A program made the position numbers and the translations under genes. Below, piece after piece: positions 33,903-43,164 of a DNA stretch of 61,061 nucleotides. The stretch spans positions 1-61,061 of the forward strand of contig JANQQF010000191.1 in assembly GCA_028285035.1 (NCBI GenBank). Direction: 5' to 3'. Within the stretch, counting starts at the first letter, position 1. The number at the start of each line of letters is the position of its first letter. The stretch comes from Phycisphaerae bacterium. Lineage in GTDB: Bacteria; Chloroflexota; Anaerolineae; 4572-78; J111. The notes beneath the pieces are model-generated. The model saw only the letters and a list, made by a program, of their open reading frames with translations. It did not search any database and was not told the origin of the DNA.

Positions 33903-36578
33903 GTGGAACGTCAATCACTGCCACAAAATCATTGGGTCGCACAAACCAAATTACAGCGTCCACGTCTGCGTGATGACATCGTCCCCCGGCAGCGATTATT
34001 AGACCACCTGCGCGAAGCCGTAACCTCACATCGCTTGACCCTCATCTCTGCGCCAGCGGGTTATGGTAAGACAACGCTGGTCACCAGCTTACTGCACACG
34101 GCTCCCGATTTGGGGGTTACTTGGTTGGCTTTGGATGAAGCGGACAACAACCCGACCGTTTTCTTCGTGGCCTTTATCGCAGCCTTACAACAGCTCAATC
34201 CCACCTGTGGCCAGGCCATCCAACCCCTGCTGGGTAGTCAGGCGATACCCAACTTAGATGCCAAACGGGTGATGGGGATGTTGATCAATGACATTTTAGA
34301 AACCCTGCCCGACCCGTTCGCCCTGATCCTGGACGACTTACATCTGATCATCGACCCGACCATCCTCCAAGCCCTCGATTATTTACTAGAGCGGCTACCT
34401 GAACCAATGCACCTCATCGCCACCACCCGTGTCGATCCCCCGCTTGCTCTTGCTCGCCTACGTTCCCGAGGCCAACTGGCAGAATTGGGTCCGCCTGACT
34501 TGCGCTTTACCCTGAAGGAGGTGGACATGTTGTTGAACGGTCAATTGGAGCTTGATCTCTCCAGTCAGGATTTACGAACGCTCCAAACCAGCACCGAAGG
34601 CTGGGTCGCTGGATTGCGCCTGCTGACCGCCTCATTGGCCCAACTCCCTGCCTCCAGCGAACGGACGTCCCTCATCACCCGCAAGGTGCAGGCTAATCTG
34701 CATGTTTTCGATCTATTGGCGGAAGAGGTTCTCAATCGCCAGCCGCCGCTGCTCCGGAATTTTTTGTTGGAAACGTCCATCCTGTCTGAGCTAACGCCCG
34801 AATTGTGTCAGGCGGTGACGGGCCAAGCCGATGCGCCTATCATTCTGGAAGAAATCTATCGGCGTAACCTATTTCTCGTGGCGGTTGACGATACAGCCTT
34901 GGCCGCTAGCCCCAGCTATCGCTATCATGCGCTCTTTGTCGAGTTTTTGCGGCGGCAATTGGCGCGAGAGCAACCAGATCAGTTAGGCGAGCTACATCGT
35001 CGCGCCGCCGAGGCCCAGACCATCCTAGCCCAAGCGATTGCCCATTACTTGGCCGCCGAGCAGTGGGACGCCGCCGCTCAGGTCATTGAGCAGATTGCGG
35101 AAAGCATCTACAGCCAAGGGTTATTGGATCGATTAGAGGGTTGGATCCGCGCTTTGCCCCCGACCGTCCACCAGACCCATCCCTGGCTCAACTACTACTT
35201 GGGTGTCTGCGTCTGGGGGCAAGGCCAATTCAATGAGGCCCAGCGCCTGCTGCAAGACGCCCTGTCCGGTTTTGAAACAAACGGGGATAACACCGGCCGA
35301 GGCGAGGCAATGATGCAGCTCTCCATTCTGCATCAGATTCAAGGCAACTTCGAACCGGTTGCTCCATTGATTGAGCAAGCCTTGATTTGTCCCATTTCGC
35401 CCAGTAGCCGCATTCATTTGTATATCTCCTTGGCCTGGCTGGGTCTCCATCAGAGCGGTTTAGAGCAAACAGAGGGTAATTTGGAGGCGGCTTTGGCTCT
35501 GGCGGAGGCATCTGATGATCTTGGGGTGCTGCAAACGTTGGCGATGCAGACTGGCTCTCCTATTCTTAGCCTACCCAATGGCGTGGCTTATATGCAGCGC
35601 GTCTGTCGGCTGATCGAAAGCCGTGCTCCCGATCAGCTCAGCCCCTTGCGCGCCAATGTCGATGGCGTGATGACCCTCATCCATTTCCGGCGTGGTCAGA
35701 TCAATGAGGCTATCGAGACGGGTGAACGGGCCTGGGCAACCAGTGAGCAATTGGGGGGGCTACCGTGGCTCACCGTGGATTTTGGTCATTTGCTCGTGCT
35801 ACTCTATAGCCTGCGCAATGATTCGGCTAAGGTTGATCGGGCTTTTGAGCATTTCGCGCCCCTACTCGAGACGCATGCCGTCTGGCGGGCCCATATGCTT
35901 TATCTTTGCGGCCTGGCCTATTGGAATCAAAATCGTCTTGATGAGATACGTCCGCTTTATAGCCAAATGCAGGCGACCGACCTAGCCTACGAATGGCCCG
36001 CTGGGCCTGTGGTTCGGGCGATGATGAAAGGCTTGCTGGAGATTGTCGATCAGGATTACGCCAGCGCCGAACAGACGCTGCGCGAGGCGAGCGATCTACA
36101 AACGGACGTGCCTGTTTCGACAAATTTTGGCAGTGCGCCGCTTCTGCTGGCCTATCTTTATCATAGTTGGGGTCAGCCCGAGGCGGCCTTGAAAGAGCTA
36201 GCTCCGGTCCTCGCACATCATCAAGAGCACGAGACACCGGGCCTGCTGCTGACGGCAGGTCAAGCGCTCATCCCCCTGTTTCAACTCGCCGTCAGCCACG
36301 ATATTCACGCCGACTTTGCTAGCCAACTCGTGAGTACGCTCGCCCAAGAGCCTATCCCCAAGTCGCTATTTGTACCTGAAACAGGCGAAACCTTGACCCC
36401 CCCCGAGGTAGAGGTGTTGCGCCTGCTGGCGACCGGAGCCAGCAATCGGGCCATCGCCGCCGAACTGGTTGTCAGTATCCCCACCGTCAAGACCCACGTC
36501 TCCCACATTTTGGGCAAACTCAGCTTGCAATCGCGATCGCAAGCGGCGGCGGCAGCTCGTGATTTGCACCTTGTTTAA
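33903..36578 (+). CDS. MalT-like LuxR-family ATP-dependent regulator (LAL), 1
   Basis: This 891-aa STAND-type transcription activator has an N-terminal P-loop NTPase domain with Walker A SAPAGYGKTTLV (about residue 48) and Walker B-like FALILDDLHL, a winged-helix/arm region, a long TPR-like solenoid (about 400-800), and a C-terminal LuxR HTH (LTPPEVEVLRLLATGASNRAI and on, about 831-890). Such proteins multimerise on ATP and inducer binding and activate promoters bearing direct repeats. A longer frame begins at 33687, but it would read through a terminator and promoter copy; the GTG at 33903 with GGAGA seven bases upstream gives the family N-terminus. The inducer is unknown. Confidence 0.93.
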   Translation: MERQSLPQNHWVAQTKLQRPRLRDDIVPRQRLLDHLREAVTSHRLTLISAPAGYGKTTLVTSLLHTAPDLGVTWLALDEADNNPTVFFVAFIAALQQLNPTCGQAIQPLLGSQAIPNLDAKRVMGMLINDILETLPDPFALILDDLHLIIDPTILQALDYLLERLPEPMHLIATTRVDPPLALARLRSRGQLAELGPPDLRFTLKEVDMLLNGQLELDLSSQDLRTLQTSTEGWVAGLRLLTASLAQLPASSERTSLITRKVQANLHVFDLLAEEVLNRQPPLLRNFLLETSILSELTPELCQAVTGQADAPIILEEIYRRNLFLVAVDDTALAASPSYRYHALFVEFLRRQLAREQPDQLGELHRRAAEAQTILAQAIAHYLAAEQWDAAAQVIEQIAESIYSQGLLDRLEGWIRALPPTVHQTHPWLNYYLGVCVWGQGQFNEAQRLLQDALSGFETNGDNTGRGEAMMQLSILHQIQGNFEPVAPLIEQALICPISPSSRIHLYISLAWLGLHQSGLEQTEGNLEAALALAEASDDLGVLQTLAMQTGSPILSLPNGVAYMQRVCRLIESRAPDQLSPLRANVDGVMTLIHFRRGQINEAIETGERAWATSEQLGGLPWLTVDFGHLLVLLYSLRNDSAKVDRAFEHFAPLLETHAVWRAHMLYLCGLAYWNQNRLDEIRPLYSQMQATDLAYEWPAGPVVRAMMKGLLEIVDQDYASAEQTLREASDLQTDVPVSTNFGSAPLLLAYLYHSWGQPEAALKELAPVLAHHQEHETPGLLLTAGQALIPLFQLAVSHDIHADFASQLVSTLAQEPIPKSLFVPETGETLTPPEVEVLRLLATGASNRAIAAELVVSIPTVKTHVSHILGKLSLQSRSQAAAAARDLHLV

Positions 36579-36644
36579 TATCTCAATAGTTGACACTCAG
36601 ATTTGTAGGCTAAAGGACTGTAAAGTAAATAAGAAGAGGATTTT

Positions 36645-37334
36645 ATGAAGAAAACTCTAGGAATAGTTTTTGTTGTAGTGTTAGTTGGAGTTTTGATTGT
36701 ATGCGGGGTTGTTTTTAGACGATCTCTTTCCTCTATACCTGGATGTGGCCTAGGGGTCAATTGTCGAGAGGCTGACTTGAGAGGAGTCGATTTAAGTGGG
36801 CAAGATTTGACCCTGAGGCGCTTCGATAAAGCCAATCTAAGTGAAGCCAACCTGAGTGAAGCCAATCTGTTATTTGCGAGTCTAAAAGAAGCCAACTTAA
36901 GTGGGGCCGACTTGACTGGAGCCAATCTCCAGAGAACTAATCTAAGCGGGGCCATGATAGATGATACAACCAAACTAGATGATAAGTGGCGATTAGTTTG
37001 GGAAATTGTTAATGAAGGGGCAGTAGGGCGAGACTTGAGTAACAGTAACTTGGCTGGGGCCAGATTGGAAGGAGCCGATTTAAGCGGGGCCAATCTAAAA
37101 GGATCTCGTCTAGGTGGCGTTGACTTGAGTGGCGCCGATTTGAGTGGTGCCAATCTTCAGGACGCTGGTTTCAACATGGGCAACTTAAGTGGCGCTGACT
37201 TGAGTGGTGCTGACCTAAGTGGGGCCAATCTAAGCTGGACCGATCTGGAAGGAGCCAATCTGGAAGGGGCCAACCTAGAGGGAACAAAACACAATGAAGA
37301 TACTGTTTGGCCAGAAGGGTATGGGCCACCTTAA
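36645..37334 (+). CDS. Membrane-anchored pentapeptide-repeat protein
   Basis: This 229-aa protein has an N-terminal hydrophobic segment (about 5-24), a short CGLGVNC stretch, and two blocks of A(D/N)LXX repeats (about 43-105 and 128-220) that would form a right-handed quadrilateral beta-helix. The blocks are separated by DDKWRLVWEIVNEGA, a linker common in cyanobacterial and Chloroflexota members. Repeats dominated by LSGADLSGANL are nearly identical to each other at DNA level. AGAGGA precedes the ATG. Function unknown; probably a binding scaffold outside the membrane or at its surface. Confidence 0.9.
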   Translation: MKKTLGIVFVVVLVGVLIVCGVVFRRSLSSIPGCGLGVNCREADLRGVDLSGQDLTLRRFDKANLSEANLSEANLLFASLKEANLSGADLTGANLQRTNLSGAMIDDTTKLDDKWRLVWEIVNEGAVGRDLSNSNLAGARLEGADLSGANLKGSRLGGVDLSGADLSGANLQDAGFNMGNLSGADLSGADLSGANLSWTDLEGANLEGANLEGTKHNEDTVWPEGYGPP

Positions 37335-37453
37335 TTGATTGACCTCAATGCCTAAAGCTGTTCTCAAGAGCGAAAAATCGATAGAAATAGTTTGATGGAA
37401 TCGCTGTCCATTACAAATTGTTGGAATACCCATAACCTAATCAAAGAGGATCA

Positions 37454-38977
37454 ATGAACAACAAGAGCAAACGCCCGAATATCCTATTTATTCAAGTTGA
37501 CCAACTGCCACCATGGGCATTGTCATTTCACGGCAATCAAGTGACAAAAACACCCCACCTTGATGATTTGGCCAAAGAAAGTGCCATATTTGACAGTGCC
37601 TATTGCAACTATCCGCTTTGTGGTCCGTCCCGTTCATCCATGATGACCGGACGGCTTGCGTCGCGAATTGGCGCCTACGACAATGGGGCTGATTTTCCCA
37701 CATCAACCCCAACGATGGCCCATTATCTGCGGGCGCTCGGCTATAAGACGGCGTTATCGGGCAAAATGCACTTTGTAGGGGCTGACCAGTTGCACGGATT
37801 TGAAGAACGCTTGACCGCCGAAATTTACCCGACTGATTTTAAATGGACGCCCAACTGGGAGAAAAATGCAACAGCATTTCACGCCCCAGACACCCGTTTT
37901 ACATCAAACATTGGGGTGGCTCAATGGACCGCTCAAATGGATCATGATGAAGAAGCGGTCTTTCGATCTGTCAACAAAATTTATGATTGGGCACGCGACG
38001 TAGACAATCAGCCTTTTTTCCTCCTCACCTCACTCACCCATCCACACGACCCCTATATTTGCACCCAAGAATATTGGGACCGATATGATCCATCCGAAAT
38101 TGACCTACCAAAAATTCGACTAAAGGATGAGGAGCAAGACCCCCATAGCCTCCGATTACGTTCAATCTACGGATTGGATCAGGTCGATTTGAGTGATGAT
38201 GATTGGCGGACGTTGCGACACGGGTATTTTGGCAATGTGAGCTATATTGATGACAAGGTGGGACAGTTGCTCAAGGCCCTTGACGTGACGGGGTTTGCCG
38301 AAAATACCATCGTGCTGTTTACATCTGACCACGGTGAGATGTTGGGTGAGCGTAATTTGATTCAGAAGAAGACGTTCTTTGAGGGTTCAACCCGGGTGCC
38401 CCTCCTGATTAAAACGCCTGATGGGTTAACCGCCGGGCAACGGTACAGCAACCACGTTTCACTGGTTGATCTCCTCCCCACCCTTGTAGGCTTGGCCGAT
38501 CCAGGGAACGAAAACGAATTAGTTACTGCCTTAGACGGCGACAACTTGGCCCCTCTATTTACAAATAATGCTTTGGCCCGTGAGAATGTGGTTTATAGCG
38601 AAAACACATCTGAGTCAGTCATTGCGCCACATTTGATGGTCAGACGGGATCAGTGGAAGCTGATTTGGTGTCCAACCGATCCAACCATTCTTTACAATTT
38701 AGAAGCTGATCCCGACGAGCTTGAGAATTTGGCTGGGCACCCAGATTATGCCGACATCGAAGCGGCCTTAGTGGCCGAAGTACACGATCAATGGGATGTT
38801 GAAACACTCCATCAGCAGATATTACAAAGCCAAAAAGAACGGCAACTCATTGCATCAGCCCTTTCGCAGGGACGTTACGCAAATTGGCAAGGTAACATCC
38901 CCCCGTCTGGTCATTTCGGATACATGAGGAATGGCCAGTTCTATCATGATTGGAGTGATGCTGGAAAATTGTTGTAA
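37454..38977 (+). CDS. betC: Sulfatase of the choline-sulfatase type
   Basis: This 507-aa formylglycine-dependent sulfatase has C56-G-P-S-R60 as the modification motif (CxPSR), preceded by metal ligands in RPNILFIQVDQLP (Asp near 14). The segments GKMHFVGADQLHGFE, ERLTAEIYPTDFKWTPNW and FTSNIGVAQW are close to BetC choline-sulfatases, which release choline and sulfate. TSDHGEMLGERNL and LLPTLVGLA are general sulfatase features. No signal peptide, as in cytoplasmic BetC. AGAGGA precedes the ATG. No formylglycine-generating enzyme gene is in the window. Confidence 0.85.
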   Translation: MNNKSKRPNILFIQVDQLPPWALSFHGNQVTKTPHLDDLAKESAIFDSAYCNYPLCGPSRSSMMTGRLASRIGAYDNGADFPTSTPTMAHYLRALGYKTALSGKMHFVGADQLHGFEERLTAEIYPTDFKWTPNWEKNATAFHAPDTRFTSNIGVAQWTAQMDHDEEAVFRSVNKIYDWARDVDNQPFFLLTSLTHPHDPYICTQEYWDRYDPSEIDLPKIRLKDEEQDPHSLRLRSIYGLDQVDLSDDDWRTLRHGYFGNVSYIDDKVGQLLKALDVTGFAENTIVLFTSDHGEMLGERNLIQKKTFFEGSTRVPLLIKTPDGLTAGQRYSNHVSLVDLLPTLVGLADPGNENELVTALDGDNLAPLFTNNALARENVVYSENTSESVIAPHLMVRRDQWKLIWCPTDPTILYNLEADPDELENLAGHPDYADIEAALVAEVHDQWDVETLHQQILQSQKERQLIASALSQGRYANWQGNIPPSGHFGYMRNGQFYHDWSDAGKLL

Positions 38978-39084
38978 TCATTTGCATCTATAATCGTCTG
39001 CAGTCGTTAAAAGCCAAAAAAGGCCAAACGTTAACCAGAATATTCTTGATTGAAGAAGGCAAACTACCCTACCTGGAGGTTATT

Positions 39085-39975
39085 ATGATTGTCAAAAATC
39101 AGACCCAACTCACCGAAATTGTCATGCAAGCCATGCAAAGTGGTGACGATCCACGCTTTGCCGAGATCATGACCTCACTGGTCAAACATCTCCATGCCTT
39201 CGTCAAGGAGGTCAATCTGACCGAGCAGGAGTTTCAACTTGGGGCTGAGCTACTGATAAAAATGGGGCAACAATGTAGTGACTCGCATAATGAGGTTGTG
39301 ATGATGGCCGGGTCACTCGGCATCTCACAACTCGTGTGTCTGCTGAACAACGTTGATGATGTTGATGGCGACACAACGGCGAATTTGCTTGGCCCATTTT
39401 GGCGGGACAATACTCCACTCATGAAGAACGGCGACTCCATTGTCCGAGCTGAAACGCCAGGCGACGCTATGTTTGTGAACGGCTTGATCACCGATGAGGC
39501 CGGCGTGCCCGTGACGGACGCGCGCGTTGATATTTGGCATTCAGCCACCAATGGTATGTATGAGCAACAGGATCCAGATCAGGTCGAGATGAATCTGCGC
39601 GGCATGTTCAAGACCGATGACCGGGGCCGGTTTTGGTTCCGCTCGATCAAGCCCTCAGGTTATCCGCTTCCGGTCGATGGTGTGACGGGCGATCTGCTCA
39701 GGAAACTCAACCGCCAGCATTTTCGACCAGCCCATCTCCACGTTTTGATCAACAAGCCGGGGTTTAAGACACAGGTGACACAAATTTATGTGAATAGTGA
39801 CCCACTGCTCGATAAGGACCCGCAATTCGGCGTGACCGAGCGACTTATTGGAGAGTATGTTAAACATGATGAGCCTGGCCCAGAACCTGATATTGAAGCC
39901 CCTTGGTATTCGCTAGACTTCACGTGCGTGCTACGCCCCGGCAGCGATCGCCTGCCGCGCCCACCAATCAAGTAA
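39085..39975 (+). CDS. Intradiol ring-cleavage dioxygenase
   Basis: This 296-aa Fe(III) enzyme cleaves a catechol or hydroxyquinol ring between the hydroxyls. A helical N-terminal dimerisation domain (about 1-100) is followed by the catalytic beta-sandwich: LLGPFWRDNTP, VDIWHSATNGMYEQQ (first Tyr ligand), SIKPSGYPLPVDG (second Tyr) and RPAHLHVLI (two His ligands). Length and N-terminus fit catechol or hydroxyquinol 1,2-dioxygenases. A TTG start at 39046 is possible in frame, but GGAGG at 39075-39079 selects the ATG at 39085. The AraC gene downstream could be its regulator. Confidence 0.93.
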   Translation: MIVKNQTQLTEIVMQAMQSGDDPRFAEIMTSLVKHLHAFVKEVNLTEQEFQLGAELLIKMGQQCSDSHNEVVMMAGSLGISQLVCLLNNVDDVDGDTTANLLGPFWRDNTPLMKNGDSIVRAETPGDAMFVNGLITDEAGVPVTDARVDIWHSATNGMYEQQDPDQVEMNLRGMFKTDDRGRFWFRSIKPSGYPLPVDGVTGDLLRKLNRQHFRPAHLHVLINKPGFKTQVTQIYVNSDPLLDKDPQFGVTERLIGEYVKHDEPGPEPDIEAPWYSLDFTCVLRPGSDRLPRPPIK

Positions 39976-40086
39976 AATTATTCTCACTTGATTATGATTC
40001 AGGCATTGTGCTATGCCTGTGATTTTAATTTTTCGTGCCACGCCATAATATACCAGCTGGATACCTGATCCACCCATAAAATTTCT

Positions 40087-40968
40087 ATGAGTACAAATCA
40101 TTCAATACCTTACGTAAACTTACATCCAAATAAAAAAGCATCGCTTATTAAAGTTGCTCAAGTTTCATTAAAGACTGCGCCCCCTCTACAAGAGGAAATT
40201 CCTCATCGGCATGACTATCAAACCATCGTTTGGGTTACGTCAGGTCAGGGCAAGCATATCATTGATGGTCAACAAATCATTACCCCAGCTCATACCCTAT
40301 GTCTGATTGCTCGGGGGCAGGTACATCGTGTCACGGAAATGACCCATGACTTTGCAGGTTACAGTATACGTTTTGCTGACGATTTTCTGGCCGATGACTT
40401 CCTAAATGATACCTGGAACTACAAGGCAACTTTGTTTAATAATCTGAGTCTCAATTACCCATTGGCAGTCCCATTTGACGCTGCTGCTGAATTCGATAAC
40501 GTGATCCCCCTGCTATTGATAGAATATGAAAATGAGGATCAATTTAGCAGAGATAACATTCTGCGGTATTTACTGCAATATCTGCTGACCAAAATTGAAA
40601 ATCTACGTCGCGCGTCACTAACTTACCAACAAAATCGGGTTCCCCTGGCGGATTACGAACTTTATCAAACCTTTATCACTTACTTGGAAGCAGAATTTCA
40701 AACAGAACATCACGTAAATACCTATGCCGCCCGGCTCACCCTTACGTCTCGCCAATTGTCTGACATTACCAAACGTATTGTTGGCAAAACGGCAAAACAG
40801 ATTATTGCGGATCGATTGATGTTAGAAGCCAAGCGGTATCTCCAATTTACACCTCTCTCGATCAAGGAGATTGCTTTTGCTCTGGGTTATGAGTCCCCCG
40901 TCTACTTTAGTCAAGCCTTCAAGAATGCCACAGGCTTGTCTCCTTCAGCCTACAAAGAACAATTGTAA
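40087..40968 (+). CDS. AraC-family transcriptional regulator with cupin domain
   Basis: This 293-aa regulator has an N-terminal AraC-type cupin (IPHRHDYQTIVWVTSGQGKH-like block at about 38-55, then LIARGQVHRV) that would bind a small effector. The C-terminal double HTH (about 195-293) has LTLTSRQLSDITKRI and the closing signature EIAFALGYESPVYFSQAFK. No Shine-Dalgarno is seen. It follows the intradiol dioxygenase by 111 bp in the same direction, so a role in aromatic catabolism is plausible. Confidence 0.92.
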   Translation: MSTNHSIPYVNLHPNKKASLIKVAQVSLKTAPPLQEEIPHRHDYQTIVWVTSGQGKHIIDGQQIITPAHTLCLIARGQVHRVTEMTHDFAGYSIRFADDFLADDFLNDTWNYKATLFNNLSLNYPLAVPFDAAAEFDNVIPLLLIEYENEDQFSRDNILRYLLQYLLTKIENLRRASLTYQQNRVPLADYELYQTFITYLEAEFQTEHHVNTYAARLTLTSRQLSDITKRIVGKTAKQIIADRLMLEAKRYLQFTPLSIKEIAFALGYESPVYFSQAFKNATGLSPSAYKEQL

Positions 40969-41076
40969 AAAATCATGATTATTAGGCACATTTTGATATT
41001 CTCCTAGCAGACTTAACCTGTTAAACTGTGACGAAGATGGTGGCCATCACAAAATAACTAAGGAGATTTTATTAAA

Positions 41077-41502
41077 ATGAACGATAAAAATTTGCTGGAG
41101 AAAGAAGCTTCCGACGAAATTCCGCGATGGATATTCTGGTTTGCGCTCGTGGTGATGATGGGTGCTCCGCTTTTGTTTGGAGTGGGGACGTTTCTAGGAG
41201 CGGAACTTGGTCCAGTCACACTGGAGGACGGATCAATAATCGACACTAGCAATGTCAAATATGCGTGGCGGAATCTCGTGGCTGCGGGCATGGTCCTCTT
41301 CGCCCTATACTGGCGATCAGCGCGCATGCTCCTACTGATTTTCTTGATGCGATTTGCCACGGAGGCGGGTGATGGCATCGACACGATCCTGAACGGGGAC
41401 CTGGAAACCACATCGTTGATCATATTCCTCGTTGTCATGGTGGTGGTGTTCTTAGCTCCCTACACATACGGCATCCGAAAGCTATGGAACGCAACGAGTT
41501 GA
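41077..41502 (+). CDS. Hypothetical four-helix membrane protein
   Basis: This 141-aa protein has four hydrophobic segments (about residues 18-40, 68-85, 87-105 and 113-132). A loop with EDGSIIDTSNVKYAWRN follows the first segment and RFATEAGDGIDTIL lies between the third and fourth. The layout resembles small DoxX/DUF4345-like membrane proteins but I cannot assign a family. AAGGAG precedes the ATG. A stretch of structured sequence ending in a terminator follows directly. Confidence 0.65.
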   Translation: MNDKNLLEKEASDEIPRWIFWFALVVMMGAPLLFGVGTFLGAELGPVTLEDGSIIDTSNVKYAWRNLVAAGMVLFALYWRSARMLLLIFLMRFATEAGDGIDTILNGDLETTSLIIFLVVMVVVFLAPYTYGIRKLWNATS

Positions 41503-41503
41503 C

Positions 41504-41690
41504 ACCCACTGCTATCACCAGTCTCAGGTGGTGTTATAGCCGAGGCTGCTGACTGGTAATCAGTGGGTACGGCTCACCCATTTTGGCGGCTATGAGGCTC
41601 CCAGGAGCCTCGTGGCCGCCAGCTCATGACCTTGGTAGCATCCTAGAACAAAGAACTCTCAGTTTTACTCGAGGGTTCTTTTTGTTTTAT
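41504..41690 (+). ncRNA. Candidate structured RNA or 3' UTR ending in a terminator
   Basis: Just after the stop of the membrane-protein gene, nested stems appear: ACCCACTG 41504-41511 with 41561-41568, ACCAGTC 41517-41523 with 41551-41557, and a strong composite hairpin at 41585-41620 (GGCGGC/GCCGCC outside GAGGCTCC/GGAGCCTC). A Rho-independent terminator follows (10-bp stem 41651-41660 with 41671-41680, then T-run). Bases 41549-41565 resemble a tRNA-Thr anticodon arm (loop CTGGTAA) but no complete tRNA can be drawn. The rest of the gap to 42064 holds the duplicated promoter only. Confidence 0.4.
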
Positions 41691-41885
41691 AGGTTGCCCC
41701 GTCTTGATGATCGTATGAGCGATGCCCTCCAATTCGGAGGCAATAAAACGACCGTTGCCGAGGTTTCCCCTAAATCCATCATCCCCACCTATCAGATCAA
41801 AAAGATTATTCCTCACCAAATGACCTTCATATATTTGGCCACAAATAATCCATCAAAAAAATACAGCGTCTTGAAAATGGAGAAA

Positions 41886-41941
41886 AGTGTACAATTTTCG
41901 CGATTTTGTGCATTAACATTCAGGTTGCCCTCCCTTATACT
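41886..41941 (+). promoter_or_regulatory. Duplicated promoter D, copy 1 (upstream of alpha/beta hydrolase)
   Basis: TTAACA (41913-41918), 17-bp spacer, TATACT (41936-41941), preceded by a conserved upstream block AGTGTAC (41886-41892), then TTTCG and GATTTTGTGC. The same order and spacing occur at 45953-46008. The block just upstream of -35 is where an AraC-type activator would bind. Confidence 0.75.
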
Positions 41942-42064
41942 ACAGGTGAACTGAAATTTGAATAAGTACTCAAACAAATTCTGTTCATTCAATTTATCAA
42001 CCATCTATTTTATTTAGCTCAACAGCTGTTTTATTGAAACAGCGGTTCGAAAGCGGAGGCAACG

Positions 42065-43012
42065 ATGTTAGCAATGGAATTACAAGCAGGAAAAAACAAA
42101 GTAACATTCAAATCATTTGGTGTAGAATTAGCTGGTGATTTATACCTTCCTGAAGGTTTTGATGAAAACAAAAAGTACAAAGCCATCGTTGGCGCGAGTC
42201 CGTTCCCACAGGTTAAAGACCAAATACCTGCAACGTATGGACCAGAAATGGCTGCAAGAGGGTTTATCTACCTTGGATTTGACTATTTAGGAATGGGGGA
42301 TTCGCCAGCATTACCAGGTGAGCATAAACAGTCGAGGTACATGTTTAGATTGATCGAAAATACCTGGGATGCAGTTTCCTATTTAGGTACACTTCCCTTT
42401 GTAGAAGAGATTTATGGACTAGGGGTATGTCAAGGCGGGTCCATCATTGCATCGGCAGCGGTAACAGACCACAGAATTAAGAAAATTGCAACAGTTTCAG
42501 GTATGATGGCAGCAGATGGATTCCAGTGGCTTGGTAGAGAAGTAACAGATCCACAAATTGCAGCAGCAAATGCTTCAATGCAAAAGCAGTATGAAACTGG
42601 AGAGCCAGATTATGTAGCGCCATTTGGACTTAACGATGAGCAATCAAGAGAAGAATTTGTTGAAGCCGCAGCATATCCGGAAATGGCTGGAGAAACCTAT
42701 GATTACTATGGAAGAGATGGGTTTAGAGGGCCAAAAGCGGTTGAAAACTATACAAATATGCATATAGGCGACCAAGCAATGCAATCTTTGATTTCTATTG
42801 GAGAAGCTTACGCAGATAAAATTGTACAACCTACTTTAGTGATCTACGGAACAAATGCATCAACAGCTATGTGTTCAACTGGTTTCATTGATAAACTTAA
42901 CAATGATCCTACGGTTAAGAGTTTTGAAGGATTTAGTCATGTAGACTTTTACTACAAGCCAGAAGCTGTTAAAGCATCTACAGATGCTGTAGCAGAATTC
43001 TTCAATAAATAA
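42065..43012 (+). CDS. Alpha/beta hydrolase with Cys in the nucleophile position
   Basis: This 315-aa hydrolase has an N-terminal strand pair (VTFKSFGVELAGDLYLPEGF), ASPFPQVKDQ as oxyanion region, a nucleophile elbow GVCQGG (Cys about residue 127 instead of Ser, as in dienelactone hydrolases), an acid in PTLVIYGTNAS, and the His in FSHVDFYYKPEAV. Related small hydrolases occur in Firmicutes and Bacteroidetes, and its AT-rich codons differ from those of the molybdenum hydroxylase in the same cluster. GGAGG five bases before the ATG fixes the start. Promoter D copy 1 lies 120 bp upstream. Confidence 0.85.
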   Translation: MLAMELQAGKNKVTFKSFGVELAGDLYLPEGFDENKKYKAIVGASPFPQVKDQIPATYGPEMAARGFIYLGFDYLGMGDSPALPGEHKQSRYMFRLIENTWDAVSYLGTLPFVEEIYGLGVCQGGSIIASAAVTDHRIKKIATVSGMMAADGFQWLGREVTDPQIAAANASMQKQYETGEPDYVAPFGLNDEQSREEFVEAAAYPEMAGETYDYYGRDGFRGPKAVENYTNMHIGDQAMQSLISIGEAYADKIVQPTLVIYGTNASTAMCSTGFIDKLNNDPTVKSFEGFSHVDFYYKPEAVKASTDAVAEFFNK

Positions 43013-43065
43013 TTGATGTAGAAAAGCAATGAAAAGATTACGGCTAACCTGAGTTCGATAATTAG

Positions 43066-43099
43066 CAAGTGACAGTCACTTTTTAAGTGGCTGTCACCT
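43066..43099 (+). terminator. Hairpin after hydrolase gene
   Basis: AGTGACAG and CTGTCACCT, with inner CACTT/AAGTG, form a long stem around a short T-rich loop. The T-run after it is weak, so termination efficiency is uncertain. Confidence 0.45.
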
Positions 43100-43164
43100 A
43101 AACGCTTACCCATTATGTTATTACTGGTGCTACCCACATCAGTATATACGACATCGAGGAAGAT

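Noticed and set aside
41549..41580. tRNA-Thr-like anticodon arm (loop CTGGTAA)
   Set aside because: No acceptor stem, D-arm or TTCGANT loop can be assembled around it. It is kept only as part of the structured region.
41583..41954. Open frame of 123 codons between the membrane protein and the hydrolase
   Set aside because: It spans a strong hairpin, a terminator and promoter D copy 1, with no ribosome-binding site.
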